From the NCBI RefSeq assembly GCF_900103585.1, contig NZ_FNHV01000007.1, positions 62,001 to 126,000 on the forward strand: 64,000 bases of DNA, given 5' to 3'. Below, one piece after another: positions 45,042 through 53,577 of this stretch. The position numbers and the translations under genes were made by a program. Within the stretch, counting starts at the first letter, position 1. The number at the start of each line of letters is the position of its first letter. Origin of the DNA: Streptomyces sp. cf386. GTDB lineage: Bacteria > Actinomycetota > Actinomycetes > Streptomycetales > Streptomycetaceae. A model generated the notes under the pieces. It was not told where the DNA came from. It did not search any database and saw nothing but the letters and a program-made list of their open reading frames with translations.

Positions 45042-48000
45042 GTGTCAAAGCCGCCGTTCACGCACCTGCACGTCCACACCCAGTATTCGCTGCTGGACGG
45101 TGCCGCGCGGCTGAAGGACATGTTCAACGCGTGCAACGAGATGGGCATGACCCATATCGCCATGTCGGACCACGGCAACCTCCACGGGGCGTACGACTTC
45201 TTCCATACCGCGAAGAAGGCCGGAGTCACCCCGATCATCGGCATCGAGGCGTACGTCGCCCCCGAGTCCCGGCGGAACAAGCGCAAGATCCAGTGGGGCC
45301 AGCCGCACCAGAAGCGCGACGACGTCTCCGGTTCCGGTGGTTACACCCACAAGACGATGTGGGCCGTGAACAAGACGGGTCTGCACAACCTCTTCCGGCT
45401 CTCCTCGGACGCGTACGCCGAGGGATGGCTGCAGAAGTGGCCCCGGATGGACAAGGAGACCATCTCCCAGTGGTCGGAGGGCATCGTCGCCTCCACCGGC
45501 TGCCCCTCCGGTGAGCTCCAGACCCGCCTGCGCCTCGGCCAGTACGACGAGGCCCTCAAGGCGGCGGCCGACTACCAGGACATCTTCGGCAAGGACCGCT
45601 ACTTCCTGGAGTTGATGGACCACGGCATCGACATCGAGCACCGGGTCCGCGACGGCCTCCTGGAGATCGGCAAGAAGCTCGGCATCCCGCCCCTGGTCAC
45701 CAACGACTCGCACTACACGTACGCGCACGAGGCGACCGCTCACGACGCCCTGCTGTGCATCCAGACCGGCAAGAACCTCTCCGACCCGGACCGCTTCAGG
45801 TTCGACGGCACGGGCTACTACCTGAAGTCCACGGACGAGATGTACGCCATCGACTCCTCGGACGCCTGGCAGGAGGGCTGCGCCAACACGCTCCTGGTCG
45901 CCGAGATGGTCGACACCGACGGCATGTTCGAGAAGCGCGACCTCATGCCCAAGTTCGACATCCCCGAAGAGGGCTACACCAACGTCACCTGGTTCAAGGA
46001 GGAAGTGCGGCGCGGCATGCACCGCCGCTTCCCGAACGGGATCCCGGAGGACCGCCAGAAGCAGGCGGACTACGAGATGGACATCATCATCCAGATGGGG
46101 TTCCCGGGGTACTTCCTCGTCGTCGCCGACTTCATCATGTGGGCCAAGAACAACGGCATCGCGGTCGGCCCCGGCCGAGGCTCCGCGGCCGGCTCGATCG
46201 TCGCCTACGCCATGGGCATCACCGACCTCGACCCGATCGAGCACGGACTGATCTTCGAGCGGTTCCTCAACCCCGAGCGCGTCTCCATGCCCGACGTCGA
46301 CATCGACTTCGACGAGCGCAGGCGCGTCGAGGTCATCAGGTACGTGACCGAGAAGTACGGCGCCGACAAGGTCGCCATGATCGGCACCTACGGCAAGATC
46401 AAGGCCAAGAACGCGATCAAGGACTCCGCGCGCGTGCTGGGCTACCCGTACGCGATGGGCGACCGCCTCACCAAGGCCATGCCCGCAGACGTCCTCGGTA
46501 AGGGCATCGACCTCGACGGCATCACCAACCCCTCGCACCCGCGCTACAACGAGGCGGGCGAGATCCGCGGGATGTACGAGAACGAGCCGGACGTCAAGAA
46601 GGTCATCGACACCGCCAAGGGCGTCGAGGGCCTGGTCCGGCAGATGGGCGTGCACGCCGCCGGCGTGATCATGTCCAGCGAGCCGATCATCGAGCACGCC
46701 CCGATCTGGGTGCGGCACACGGACGGCGTGACGATCACGCAGTGGGACTACCCGCAGTGCGAGTCCCTCGGCCTGATCAAGATGGACTTCCTGGGCCTGC
46801 GCAACCTCACCATCATGGACGACGCCGTGAAGATGGTGCGGTCCAACAAGGGCATCGATCTGGAGATGCTCTCGCTCCCCCTGGACGACCCGAAGACCTT
46901 CGAACTGCTCTGCCGCGGTGACACGCTCGGCGTGTTCCAGTTCGACGGCGGCCCGATGCGCTCGCTGCTGCGCCAGATGCAGCCCGACAACTTCGAGGAC
47001 ATCTCCGCCGTTTCGGCCCTGTACCGGCCGGGCCCGATGGGCATGAACTCGCACACGAACTACGCCGAGCGCAAGAACGGCCGGCAGGAGATCACGCCGA
47101 TCCACCCGGAGCTCGAAGAGCCTCTGAAGGAGACGCTCGGTCTGACCTACGGCCTCATCGTGTACCAGGAGCAGGTGCAGAAGGCCGCCCAGATCGTCGC
47201 CGGGTACTCGCTCGGCGAGGCCGACATCCTGCGCCGCGTGATGGGCAAGAAGAAGCCCGAGGAACTGGCGAAGAACTTCACCATCTTCCAGGAGGGCGCC
47301 CGCAAGAACGGCTTCAGCGACCAGGCGATCCAGGCCCTCTGGGACGTCCTGGTCCCCTTCGCCGGATACGCGTTCAACAAGGCGCACTCCTCGGCGTACG
47401 GCCTGGTCACCTACTGGACCGCCTACCTCAAGGCGAACTACCCGGCCGAGTACATGGCGGCGCTGCTCACGTCCGTCAAGGACGACAAGGACAAGTCGGC
47501 CGTCTACCTCAACGAGTGCCGCCGCATGGGCATCCGGGTGCTCCCGCCGAACGTCAACGAGTCGGTGCACAACTTCGCCGCCCAGGGCGACGACGTGATC
47601 CTCTTCGGCCTGGAGGCCGTGCGCAACGTCGGTACGAACGTGGTCGAGTCGATCATCAAGAGCCGTAAGGCCAAGGGCAAGTACGGCTCCTTCCCCGACT
47701 ATCTCGACAAGATCGACGCGGCCGCCTGCAACAAGCGCACCACCGAGTCGCTGATCAAGGCGGGCGCGTTCGACACCCTGGGCCACACCCGCAAGGGCCT
47801 CACCGCGCAGTACGAGCCGATGATCGACAACGTGGTCGCGGTCAAGCGCAAGGAGGCCGAGGGCCAGTTCGACCTCTTCGGCGGCATGGGCGAGGAGGAG
47901 AGCGACGAACCCGGCTTCGGACTCGACGTGCAGTTCACCGACGAGGAGTGGGAGAAGACCTATCTGCTCGCCCAGGAGCGGGAGATGCTCGGTCTGTACG

Positions 48001-48584
48001 TCTCCGACCACCCGCTCTTCGGCCTGGAGCACGTGCTGACCGACAAGGCCGACGCGGGCATCGCCCAGCTCACCGGCGGTGAGCACGCGGACGGTGCCGT
48101 GGTGACCATCGGCGGCATCATCTCGGGCCTCCAGCGCAAGATGACCAAGCAGGGCAACGCCTGGGCGATCGCCACGGTCGAGGACCTCGCCGGCTCCATC
48201 GAGTGCATGTTCTTCCCGGCGACGTACCAGCTCGTCTCGACCCAACTCGTCGAGGACGCCGTGGTGTTCGTCAAGGGCCGCCTCGACAAACGCGAGGACG
48301 TCCCGCGGCTGGTCGCGATGGAGCTCCAGGTCCCCGACCTGTCGAACGCCGGCACCAACGCGCCGGTGATCCTCACCATCCCGGCCACCCGGGTCACCCC
48401 GCCGATGGTCAGCCGCCTCGGCGAGATCCTCAGCCACCACAGGGGCGAGAGCGAGGTCCGTATCAAGCTCCAGGGCCCGACCAAGACCACGGTGCTGCGC
48501 CTCGACCGGCACCGGGTGAAGCCGGACCCGGCGCTCTTCGGTGACCTGAAGGTACTGCTCGGGCCGTCCTGCCTGGCGGGCTGA
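45042..48584 (+). CDS. dnaE: DNA polymerase III alpha subunit
   Basis: 1180 aa from GTG 45042 (MSKPPFTHLHVHTQYSLLDG) with GGAGG at the right distance; an ATG at 45012 is in frame but lacks a site. N-terminal PHP domain (HLHVHTQYSLLDGAARLKDM, MSDHGNLHGAYDF), polymerase active site PDVDIDFDERRRVEVIRYV, AVGPGRGSAAGSIVAYAMGI, FQFDGGPMRSLLRQMQPDNF, helix-hairpin-helix region (PDYLDKIDAAACNKRTTESL), and an OB fold near GGIISGLQRKMTKQGNAWAI. Main replicative polymerase subunit. Confidence 0.97.
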   Translation: MSKPPFTHLHVHTQYSLLDGAARLKDMFNACNEMGMTHIAMSDHGNLHGAYDFFHTAKKAGVTPIIGIEAYVAPESRRNKRKIQWGQPHQKRDDVSGSGGYTHKTMWAVNKTGLHNLFRLSSDAYAEGWLQKWPRMDKETISQWSEGIVASTGCPSGELQTRLRLGQYDEALKAAADYQDIFGKDRYFLELMDHGIDIEHRVRDGLLEIGKKLGIPPLVTNDSHYTYAHEATAHDALLCIQTGKNLSDPDRFRFDGTGYYLKSTDEMYAIDSSDAWQEGCANTLLVAEMVDTDGMFEKRDLMPKFDIPEEGYTNVTWFKEEVRRGMHRRFPNGIPEDRQKQADYEMDIIIQMGFPGYFLVVADFIMWAKNNGIAVGPGRGSAAGSIVAYAMGITDLDPIEHGLIFERFLNPERVSMPDVDIDFDERRRVEVIRYVTEKYGADKVAMIGTYGKIKAKNAIKDSARVLGYPYAMGDRLTKAMPADVLGKGIDLDGITNPSHPRYNEAGEIRGMYENEPDVKKVIDTAKGVEGLVRQMGVHAAGVIMSSEPIIEHAPIWVRHTDGVTITQWDYPQCESLGLIKMDFLGLRNLTIMDDAVKMVRSNKGIDLEMLSLPLDDPKTFELLCRGDTLGVFQFDGGPMRSLLRQMQPDNFEDISAVSALYRPGPMGMNSHTNYAERKNGRQEITPIHPELEEPLKETLGLTYGLIVYQEQVQKAAQIVAGYSLGEADILRRVMGKKKPEELAKNFTIFQEGARKNGFSDQAIQALWDVLVPFAGYAFNKAHSSAYGLVTYWTAYLKANYPAEYMAALLTSVKDDKDKSAVYLNECRRMGIRVLPPNVNESVHNFAAQGDDVILFGLEAVRNVGTNVVESIIKSRKAKGKYGSFPDYLDKIDAAACNKRTTESLIKAGAFDTLGHTRKGLTAQYEPMIDNVVAVKRKEAEGQFDLFGGMGEEESDEPGFGLDVQFTDEEWEKTYLLAQEREMLGLYVSDHPLFGLEHVLTDKADAGIAQLTGGEHADGAVVTIGGIISGLQRKMTKQGNAWAIATVEDLAGSIECMFFPATYQLVSTQLVEDAVVFVKGRLDKREDVPRLVAMELQVPDLSNAGTNAPVILTIPATRVTPPMVSRLGEILSHHRGESEVRIKLQGPTKTTVLRLDRHRVKPDPALFGDLKVLLGPSCLAG

Positions 48585-48603
48585 CCCACCCGGTACAGCG
48601 CGA

Positions 48604-48637
48604 GAGGGGCGCACCCCGTGCGGGGTGCGCCCCTCTT
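48604..48637 (+). terminator. Rho-independent-like terminator after dnaE
   Basis: A perfect 14-bp stem (GAGGGGCGCACCCC and complement), GTGC loop, then TTC. It starts 20 bases after the dnaE stop. Confidence 0.8.
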
Positions 48638-48673
48638 CATGTGCCTGGGTCTCAACAACCCGATATGCAGATG

Positions 48674-48838
48674 TCAGTTGTGACCGAAGCGCTTCTGCCG
48701 GCCCTTGCGGGCCATGTCGCCCGGGGTCACCTGCGTGGCGCGCTGCTCGGCCTGCGTCTCCATCGAAGACTGCTGGGCCTGCTGCTGACCACGCTCGGAC
48801 TGCGGCTGCTTTCGGTCCTGCTTCTTGTTCTTGGCCAT
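48674..48838 (-). CDS. Small hydrophilic basic protein, 54 aa
   Basis: 54 aa from ATG 48838 (MAKNKKQDRKQPQSERGQQQ) with a near-perfect AGGAGG site, which decides the start; a longer frame from 48910 has none. Very rich in Gln, Lys and Arg, no hydrophobic segment, ending MARKGRQKRFGHN. Probably disordered and nucleic-acid binding. I do not recognise the family beyond it looking like a conserved Streptomyces small protein. Convergent with dnaE and divergent from the NYN gene. Confidence 0.7.
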   Translation of the reverse strand: MAKNKKQDRKQPQSERGQQQAQQSSMETQAEQRATQVTPGDMARKGRQKRFGHN

Positions 48839-49074
48839 GGTGATGCCTCCTGTGGGGGATCTAGGGGCCAGGGCCGCGACCAGATTCACATAGGCTGATA
48901 AAGAACGCATTTCGGATAATTACCGTGTGTGACAGCGGTTGTCGGGGCGTGAGGACTGGCGCGTCGCGGCGGCGATGCCCCGAAACGCCACGCCGAAGAT
49001 CGAGTTCGCCCCGTTAACCCCCGCGCGGTCGGGCAGACTCGAAGGAAGCCTGAAGCAAACCTCCCGGGAAGAGG

Positions 49075-50304
49075 GTGAGTCGTGTGGACCGCTGCATCGT
49101 CCTGGTGGACGCCGGGTATCTGCTGGGGGCCGCCGCCAGCCTGCTCGCCGGGGAACCCTCCCGGTCCCGGATCACCGTCGACCACGCCGCCCTCATCCAG
49201 GGGTTGCGCGAACGCGCCGAGTCCGACACCCAGCAGCCTCTGCTGCGCATCTACTGGTTCGACGGCGCCCCTGACCGCGTTCCCCAGCCCGAGCACCGCC
49301 GACTGCGGGTGATGCCCCGGGTCACCGTCCGGCTCGGCGCCCTGACCCGCAGCGACGGCCGCTGGGCGCAGAAGGGCGTGGATGCCGCGATGCACGCCGA
49401 GCTCACCGAGCTGGCCCGCAACCGCGCCTGCTCGGATGTGGTGCTGGTGACCGGAGACGGCGATCTGCTGCCGGGCATGATGGCCGCCAAGGAACACGGC
49501 GTCGCCGTACATCTGTGGGCCGTGCAGGCCGCCGACGGTGACTACAACCAGTCCGAGGACCTGGTCGCCGAGGCCGACGAACGGCGCGTGCTCGACCGTA
49601 CGTGGATCACCAAGGCCGTACGCGCCAAGGAGCTCACCGGCGTGTGCGCGCCGCCGCCCGTGCCCCGGCCCGAGATCGCCGCGATCCTGTCCGCCCCGCT
49701 GCCGGACTCCGCGCTCGGCGCGCGGACCGAGCGGCCCGCCGAGGAGGGCGAGCACGCCCCTGCGGTCGCCGCTTCGGAGAACGGCACGCAGGACCGGGTG
49801 CCGGCTCCCAAGGGCGTGCCCACGCCGAAGGACCTCGCCGCCCTGCGCGCGCCCGGCGTGCAGCCGGCCCAGCACCCCGCGAGCGCGACGCTGCGCTGGT
49901 CCTCCGACAAGGGGTGGGTCGACCGGCCCGGCGTCGCCGCCGAGTCGCCCGAGGCCTCCCAGATGCCGACGCTGGCGCAGCTGACCACGGCGGAGCAGCG
50001 GTGGGCCGACCGGGAGGAGGACATCACGACGGTCGGCGGCGATCCGTACGAGGTCGGGCAGGTGTTCGCGCGACGGTGGATGGGGCGGCTGGGGGACCAG
50101 GGCAATCTGCAGCGGCTGTCCGGGATGTATCCGCGGATTCCGCATCGGATCGACGGGGAGCTGCTCAGGTACGCGGCTCGGTTCGGGTTGCTCGCGCACA
50201 AGGACGATCAGATCGACGAGCATGATCGGTACGCGATCCGGGCCGGGTTCTGGCGCGAGATCGATGTGCGGACGGCGGCGGAGCATGCGCCTGCCGGCGA
50301 GTGA
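49075..50304 (+). CDS. NYN-domain (PIN-like) putative ribonuclease
   Basis: 409 aa from GTG 49075; GTG 49084 (MDRCIVLVDAGYLLG) is an equally good start because the GGAAGAGGG site is better spaced to it. The NYN domain is clear: VLVDAGYLLGAAASLLAG (first Asp), RIYWFDGAPD, QKGVDAAMHAELTELARNRA and VVLVTGDGDLLPGMMAAKEH (acidic cluster), EDLVAEADERRVLD. A disordered Pro/Ala-rich linker (about 195-265) leads to a C-terminal helical domain (TTAEQRWADREEDITTVGGD to the end). Likely an RNA-cleaving or RNA-binding protein; target unknown. Confidence 0.85.
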   Translation: MSRVDRCIVLVDAGYLLGAAASLLAGEPSRSRITVDHAALIQGLRERAESDTQQPLLRIYWFDGAPDRVPQPEHRRLRVMPRVTVRLGALTRSDGRWAQKGVDAAMHAELTELARNRACSDVVLVTGDGDLLPGMMAAKEHGVAVHLWAVQAADGDYNQSEDLVAEADERRVLDRTWITKAVRAKELTGVCAPPPVPRPEIAAILSAPLPDSALGARTERPAEEGEHAPAVAASENGTQDRVPAPKGVPTPKDLAALRAPGVQPAQHPASATLRWSSDKGWVDRPGVAAESPEASQMPTLAQLTTAEQRWADREEDITTVGGDPYEVGQVFARRWMGRLGDQGNLQRLSGMYPRIPHRIDGELLRYAARFGLLAHKDDQIDEHDRYAIRAGFWREIDVRTAAEHAPAGE

Positions 50305-50339
50305 GCCGACGGAGACCGTGGGGCACGGGGGATTCGTGG

Positions 50340-50375
50340 TCACCGGTTGAATCGGCCTCACCGGTTGAATCGGCA
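50340..50375. repeat. 18-bp tandem repeat upstream of ABC transporter genes
   Basis: TCACCGGTTGAATCGGCC (50340-50357) is followed at once by a 17/18 identical copy (50358-50375). Two further related words, CGGCAGATTTAT and CGGCGGATTTAT, follow within 30 bases. The region is AT-richer than its surroundings and lies in the gap before the ABC ATPase gene. Confidence 0.75.
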
Positions 50376-50496
50376 GATTTATGATCACCGGCGGATTTAT
50401 CGGTACGGCGAGTTTTGTGGTCGCGAGCTGGCGGTTTGTGCCGAGTGGCCGACCCGAGGACGGACCTGAGGTCCGGACCCCGTAGTCTCGTCCCTT

Positions 50497-51516
50497 GTGA
50501 GTACGCGCGTGGGACAGGCACTTCGGCACAGTGGGGATGTCGTGTGTGCCGTGCGCGGGCTGACCAAGACCTATCCGGCCGTGCGCGGGCGGCGCGGTAC
50601 GCCGGGGACACCCGAGGTGCGGGCCACCGACGACGTACGGCTGGACATCCGGGGCGGCGAGATCTTCGGGCTGCTCGGCCCGAACGGCGCCGGCAAGACG
50701 ACTCTCGTACGACAGCTCACCGGGCTGATGCGGCCCGATCGCGGCAGCGTGGAGATCCTCGGGCACGACATCGTGCGGCACCCGGAGCGGGCCGCGCGCA
50801 TCCTCGCCTACCTCGGGCAGGAGTCGACCGCCCTCGACGATCTGACCGTGTCGCTCGCCGCCGAGACGACCGGGCGGCTGCGCGGGCTGGAGGTACGGCA
50901 GGCGCGGGCCGAGCGGGACGCCGTACTCGACGAGCTGGGCCTCGGGCCGCTGGCCGGGCGGCCGATCAAGAAGCTGTCCGGCGGGCAGCGCCGCCTTGCC
51001 TGCTTCGCCGCCGCGCTGGTGGGGGAGCGGCCGTTGCTCGTGCTCGACGAGCCGACCACCGCGATGGACCCGGTGGCGCGGCGCGCCGTGTGGTCGGCCG
51101 TGGACCGGCGGCGGGCCGAGCTCGGTACGACCGTCGTGCTCGTCACCCACAACGTCATCGAGGCCGAGACCGTGCTCGACCGGGTCGCGGTGCTGGACCG
51201 GGGCCGCGTGATCGCCTGCGACACGCCGTCCGGGCTCAAGGAGCGGGTCGCGGGCGAGGTACGGGTCGAGCTGCTGTGGCGGGAACGGGCGCCGCTGGAT
51301 GTGCCCGAGGTCGCCGCGCTGCAGGACCGGGTCGTGGAGTCCGGGCGTCGCTGGACGCTGCGGCTCGCCCCCGAGGAGGCCCGCGCGGTCGTCGCCACCG
51401 TCACCGGCGGGGCCGCGTTCGCCGCGCTGGACGACTTCACGCTCGCCACGCCCAGCCTGGAGGACGTGTATCTGGCGCTGGGCGGGGCCGCGCAGCAAGG
51501 GCTGGTGAAGGCTTGA
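50497..51516 (+). CDS. ABC transporter ATP-binding protein
   Basis: 339 aa from GTG 50497. Walker A LLGPNGAGKTTLVRQLTGLM, Q-loop YLGQESTALDDLTV, signature KKLSGGQRRLACFAAALVGE, Walker B PLLVLDEPTTAMDP and switch VVLVTHNVIEAE are all intact. The C-terminal domain (about 240-339) resembles that of daunorubicin/ABC-2 exporters. With the next gene it forms an ABC-2 type exporter of unknown substrate. Confidence 0.93.
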   Translation: MSTRVGQALRHSGDVVCAVRGLTKTYPAVRGRRGTPGTPEVRATDDVRLDIRGGEIFGLLGPNGAGKTTLVRQLTGLMRPDRGSVEILGHDIVRHPERAARILAYLGQESTALDDLTVSLAAETTGRLRGLEVRQARAERDAVLDELGLGPLAGRPIKKLSGGQRRLACFAAALVGERPLLVLDEPTTAMDPVARRAVWSAVDRRRAELGTTVVLVTHNVIEAETVLDRVAVLDRGRVIACDTPSGLKERVAGEVRVELLWRERAPLDVPEVAALQDRVVESGRRWTLRLAPEEARAVVATVTGGAAFAALDDFTLATPSLEDVYLALGGAAQQGLVKA

Positions 51517-51528
51517 GCACGCAGCCCG

Positions 51529-51570
51529 CCGTATCCGTATCCGTTTCCGTATCGGTGTCCGTACCCGTGC
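51529..51570. repeat. Hexanucleotide array between the ABC genes
   Basis: Seven successive hexamers of the form CCGTAT (CCGTAT x3, CCGTTT, CGGTGT, CCGTAC, CCGTGC) fill 42 bases of the 106-base gap between the ATPase and permease genes. A simple-sequence array able to change length. Confidence 0.75.
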
Positions 51571-51622
51571 GGAACAGGGCCACCTCCCCAGTGAACCCCC
51601 GTGTGAAAGGGAGCAGCGCCAC

Positions 51623-52447
51623 GTGAGTGTCGTACCCGCCGAGGTTCTGCCGGGCAGCGCCCTGGCCGTGGACGAGACGGCCGCTCCGGCCGTTGCCGAG
51701 CTCGGGCCGCGTGCGCGGCTGTGGCCGGCGCTGTGCGCCGTGTACCGGGCGCAGCTGTCCCGGGCGCGGGTCGCGCGTATTCCGCTGCTGTTCGTGGCGA
51801 CCTTCCAGTCGATCGGGATCATGATCCTGATGCGCGGGGTCGTGGACGGCGGGGCCGAGGCGCAGGCCGTGGTGGCCGGGTCGGCGGTGCTCGTGGTCGC
51901 CTTCGTCGCGCTGAATCTGCTCGCGCAGTACTTCGGGCAGCTGCGGGCGAGCGGCGGGCTCGACCACTACGCCACGCTGCCGGTGCCGCCGGCCGCCGTG
52001 GTGCTCGGGGCGGCGGGGGCGTACGCCTCCTTCACCGTGCCGGGGACCGTGGTGACCGCCGTCTTCGGGTGCGTGCTGTTCGGGCTGCCGATCGCGCATC
52101 TGTGGGTGCTCGTCGCGGTGATCCCGCTCGCCGGGGCCGCGCTCGCCGGGCTGGGAGCGGCGCTCGGACTGCTCGCGCCGCGGCCCGAACTGGCCACGCT
52201 GCTCGGGCAGTTGGGAATGTCCGCGGCGCTGCTGCTGGGTGTGCTGCCGGCCGACCGGATGCCGGAGGTCGTGCGGTTCGCGCGGGATCTGCTGCCTTCG
52301 ACGTACGGCGTGGAGGCATTCGCGCGGACCTTCGGGCCGCACCCCGACTGGGCGTTCGTGCTCGGTGACCTCGCCGTGTGCGGGGTCGTCGGCGTCGTCT
52401 CGCTGGCCGTCGCCACCTGGGCCTACCGCCGGGCGGCCGTCCGGTGA
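51623..52447 (+). CDS. ABC-2 type transporter permease
   Basis: 274 aa from GTG 51623 with AAGGGAG about 10 bases upstream. Six TM helices (IPLLFVATFQSIGIMILMRG, AVVAGSAVLVVAFVALNLLA, VVLGAAGAYASFTVPGTVVT and others). The loop LLAQYFGQLRASGGLDHYAT and the late MPEVVRFARDLLPSTYGVEA are typical of ABC-2 permeases. Membrane half of the exporter with the previous gene. Confidence 0.9.
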   Translation: MSVVPAEVLPGSALAVDETAAPAVAELGPRARLWPALCAVYRAQLSRARVARIPLLFVATFQSIGIMILMRGVVDGGAEAQAVVAGSAVLVVAFVALNLLAQYFGQLRASGGLDHYATLPVPPAAVVLGAAGAYASFTVPGTVVTAVFGCVLFGLPIAHLWVLVAVIPLAGAALAGLGAALGLLAPRPELATLLGQLGMSAALLLGVLPADRMPEVVRFARDLLPSTYGVEAFARTFGPHPDWAFVLGDLAVCGVVGVVSLAVATWAYRRAAVR

Positions 52448-52481
52448 CGCGCCGCACAGGACGGCCTGGCACGATGGCAGA

Positions 52482-53246
52482 GTGACCGCTCCGCTGACTC
52501 CACCACCGCCGCCGCGTGACCAGTCCCCGAACAGCGCGTGGCAGCCGCCTGCTGCCGGGCAGGCCGCGTCCGCGCCGCATGCGCCTCATGACGCCGGGTA
52601 CGGTGCTCCGTCCGGCTTGTACGGACCTCAGGGTCCGCACGGCATGTACGGCGTCCAAGGCTCGTACGAACAGGACGGTCCCGGGATGAAGACCGAAGTG
52701 CGAGAGGCTGCCGTGGTCGCGCTGGTGGTGGCGCTCAGTGGGGCGCTGCTCGGGGTGCTGTGGTGGTGGCTGGCGCCGAGTGTGCCGCTGGTCGGGGAGG
52801 TCCTCGACAAGAACTGGGTCGTCTACTTCAAGGACACCGAAGGGGAGCAGGCCGCGGGGGTGGACGGAACGTTCACTCTGCTTGCGCTCGCGTTCGGGCT
52901 GGTCAGTGCGGTTGTCGTCTTCCTCATACGGCGGCGTGGGGGTGTGCCGTTGGTGGTGGGGCTGGCGGTCGGTGCGTTTCTCGGGTCCTTGCTGGCCTGG
53001 AAGGTCGGGGTGTGGCTCGGGCCCTCGCAGGATGTGATCGCCCATGCGAAGGAAGTGGGCAAGGGGGTCACCTTCTCGGCGCCGGTGAAGCTGGGGGCCA
53101 AGGGGGCGTGGCTGGTGTGGCCGTTGGCCGCGCTGGTGGTGCATCTGGGGCTGACGGCGATGTTCGGGCCTCGGGATGCGGATCCGTATCAGGAGCAGTT
53201 GGGGGCGCGGCCGGATCAGGGGCCGTATGGGGCGCCGCCGGTGTAA
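52482..53246 (+). CDS. Four-TM membrane protein (DUF2567-like)
   Basis: 254 aa from GTG 52482, 35 bases after the permease; the long upstream open frame is a shadow. A disordered Pro/Gly/Tyr-rich cytoplasmic N-terminus (about 70 aa) is followed by TM helices near 76-97, 127-145, 152-175 and 207-227. A conserved outer loop, NWVVYFKDTEGEQAAGVDGT, lies between the first two. The pattern matches the actinobacterial DUF2567 family as I recall it; function unknown. Possibly part of the ABC operon. Confidence 0.65.
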   Translation: MTAPLTPPPPPRDQSPNSAWQPPAAGQAASAPHAPHDAGYGAPSGLYGPQGPHGMYGVQGSYEQDGPGMKTEVREAAVVALVVALSGALLGVLWWWLAPSVPLVGEVLDKNWVVYFKDTEGEQAAGVDGTFTLLALAFGLVSAVVVFLIRRRGGVPLVVGLAVGAFLGSLLAWKVGVWLGPSQDVIAHAKEVGKGVTFSAPVKLGAKGAWLVWPLAALVVHLGLTAMFGPRDADPYQEQLGARPDQGPYGAPPV

Positions 53247-53282
53247 GGCGTTCGGTGGGTGGTTGCCGCCGGGTGATTTCGC

Positions 53283-53418
53283 CCCCGCCGCCCCTACCCG
53301 TCCCATCCTCCAGGGGCTCTGCCCCTTCGACCCCGGGCGCCTTCCTGGGGGCTCCGCCCCCAGACCCCCATTTCGGCCCTGAAGGGGCCTCGTCCTCAAA
53401 CGCCGGACGGGCTGAAGT
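53283..53418. repeat. Dispersed Streptomyces-type palindromic intergenic repeat
   Basis: A chain of short hairpins: AGGGGC/GCCCCT (53312-53326), then CTGGGGGC/GCCCCCAG (53345-53363), then CGTCCTCAAACGCCGGACGG (53391-53410). The modules and their order match a repeat that recurs between genes throughout Streptomyces genomes (from memory). It lies between convergent genes and may terminate both. Confidence 0.75.
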
Positions 53419-53461
53419 GCCCGGACCGGCGTCGAGGGGGCCTCCTAGGGCGTGCTGGTCG

Positions 53462-53536
53462 TCATGCCGGGCGGCGTCCGTGGTTCGAGCGGCCCTTCTT
53501 GATGCGCCACTTGCGTTTCCGCGTTTTCTTCGACAT
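53462..53536 (-). CDS. bL37-like ribosomal micro-protein, 24 aa
   Basis: ATG 53536 to TGA 53462 encodes a 24-residue peptide: MSKKTRKRKWRIKKGRSN followed by HGRRPA. It has 12 Lys/Arg and an NHG-[KR]-RP ending like the small actinobacterial 50S protein bL37 found in mycobacterial ribosome structures. The upstream AGAGA ribosome site is weak. It stands alone between the dispersed repeat and ybaK. Identity rests on composition, length and the C-terminal motif; a chance ORF is possible but unlikely with this motif. Confidence 0.65.
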   Translation of the reverse strand: MSKKTRKRKWRIKKGRSNHGRRPA

Positions 53537-53577
53537 GTCTCTCGTGTTTAACCGAGGAGACCGGGGGCGTCGAGGGG

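Noticed and set aside
53247..53461. A possible small plus-strand gene after the four-TM protein
   Set aside because: The stretch is occupied by the dispersed palindromic repeat; no start with a ribosome site and no codon bias.
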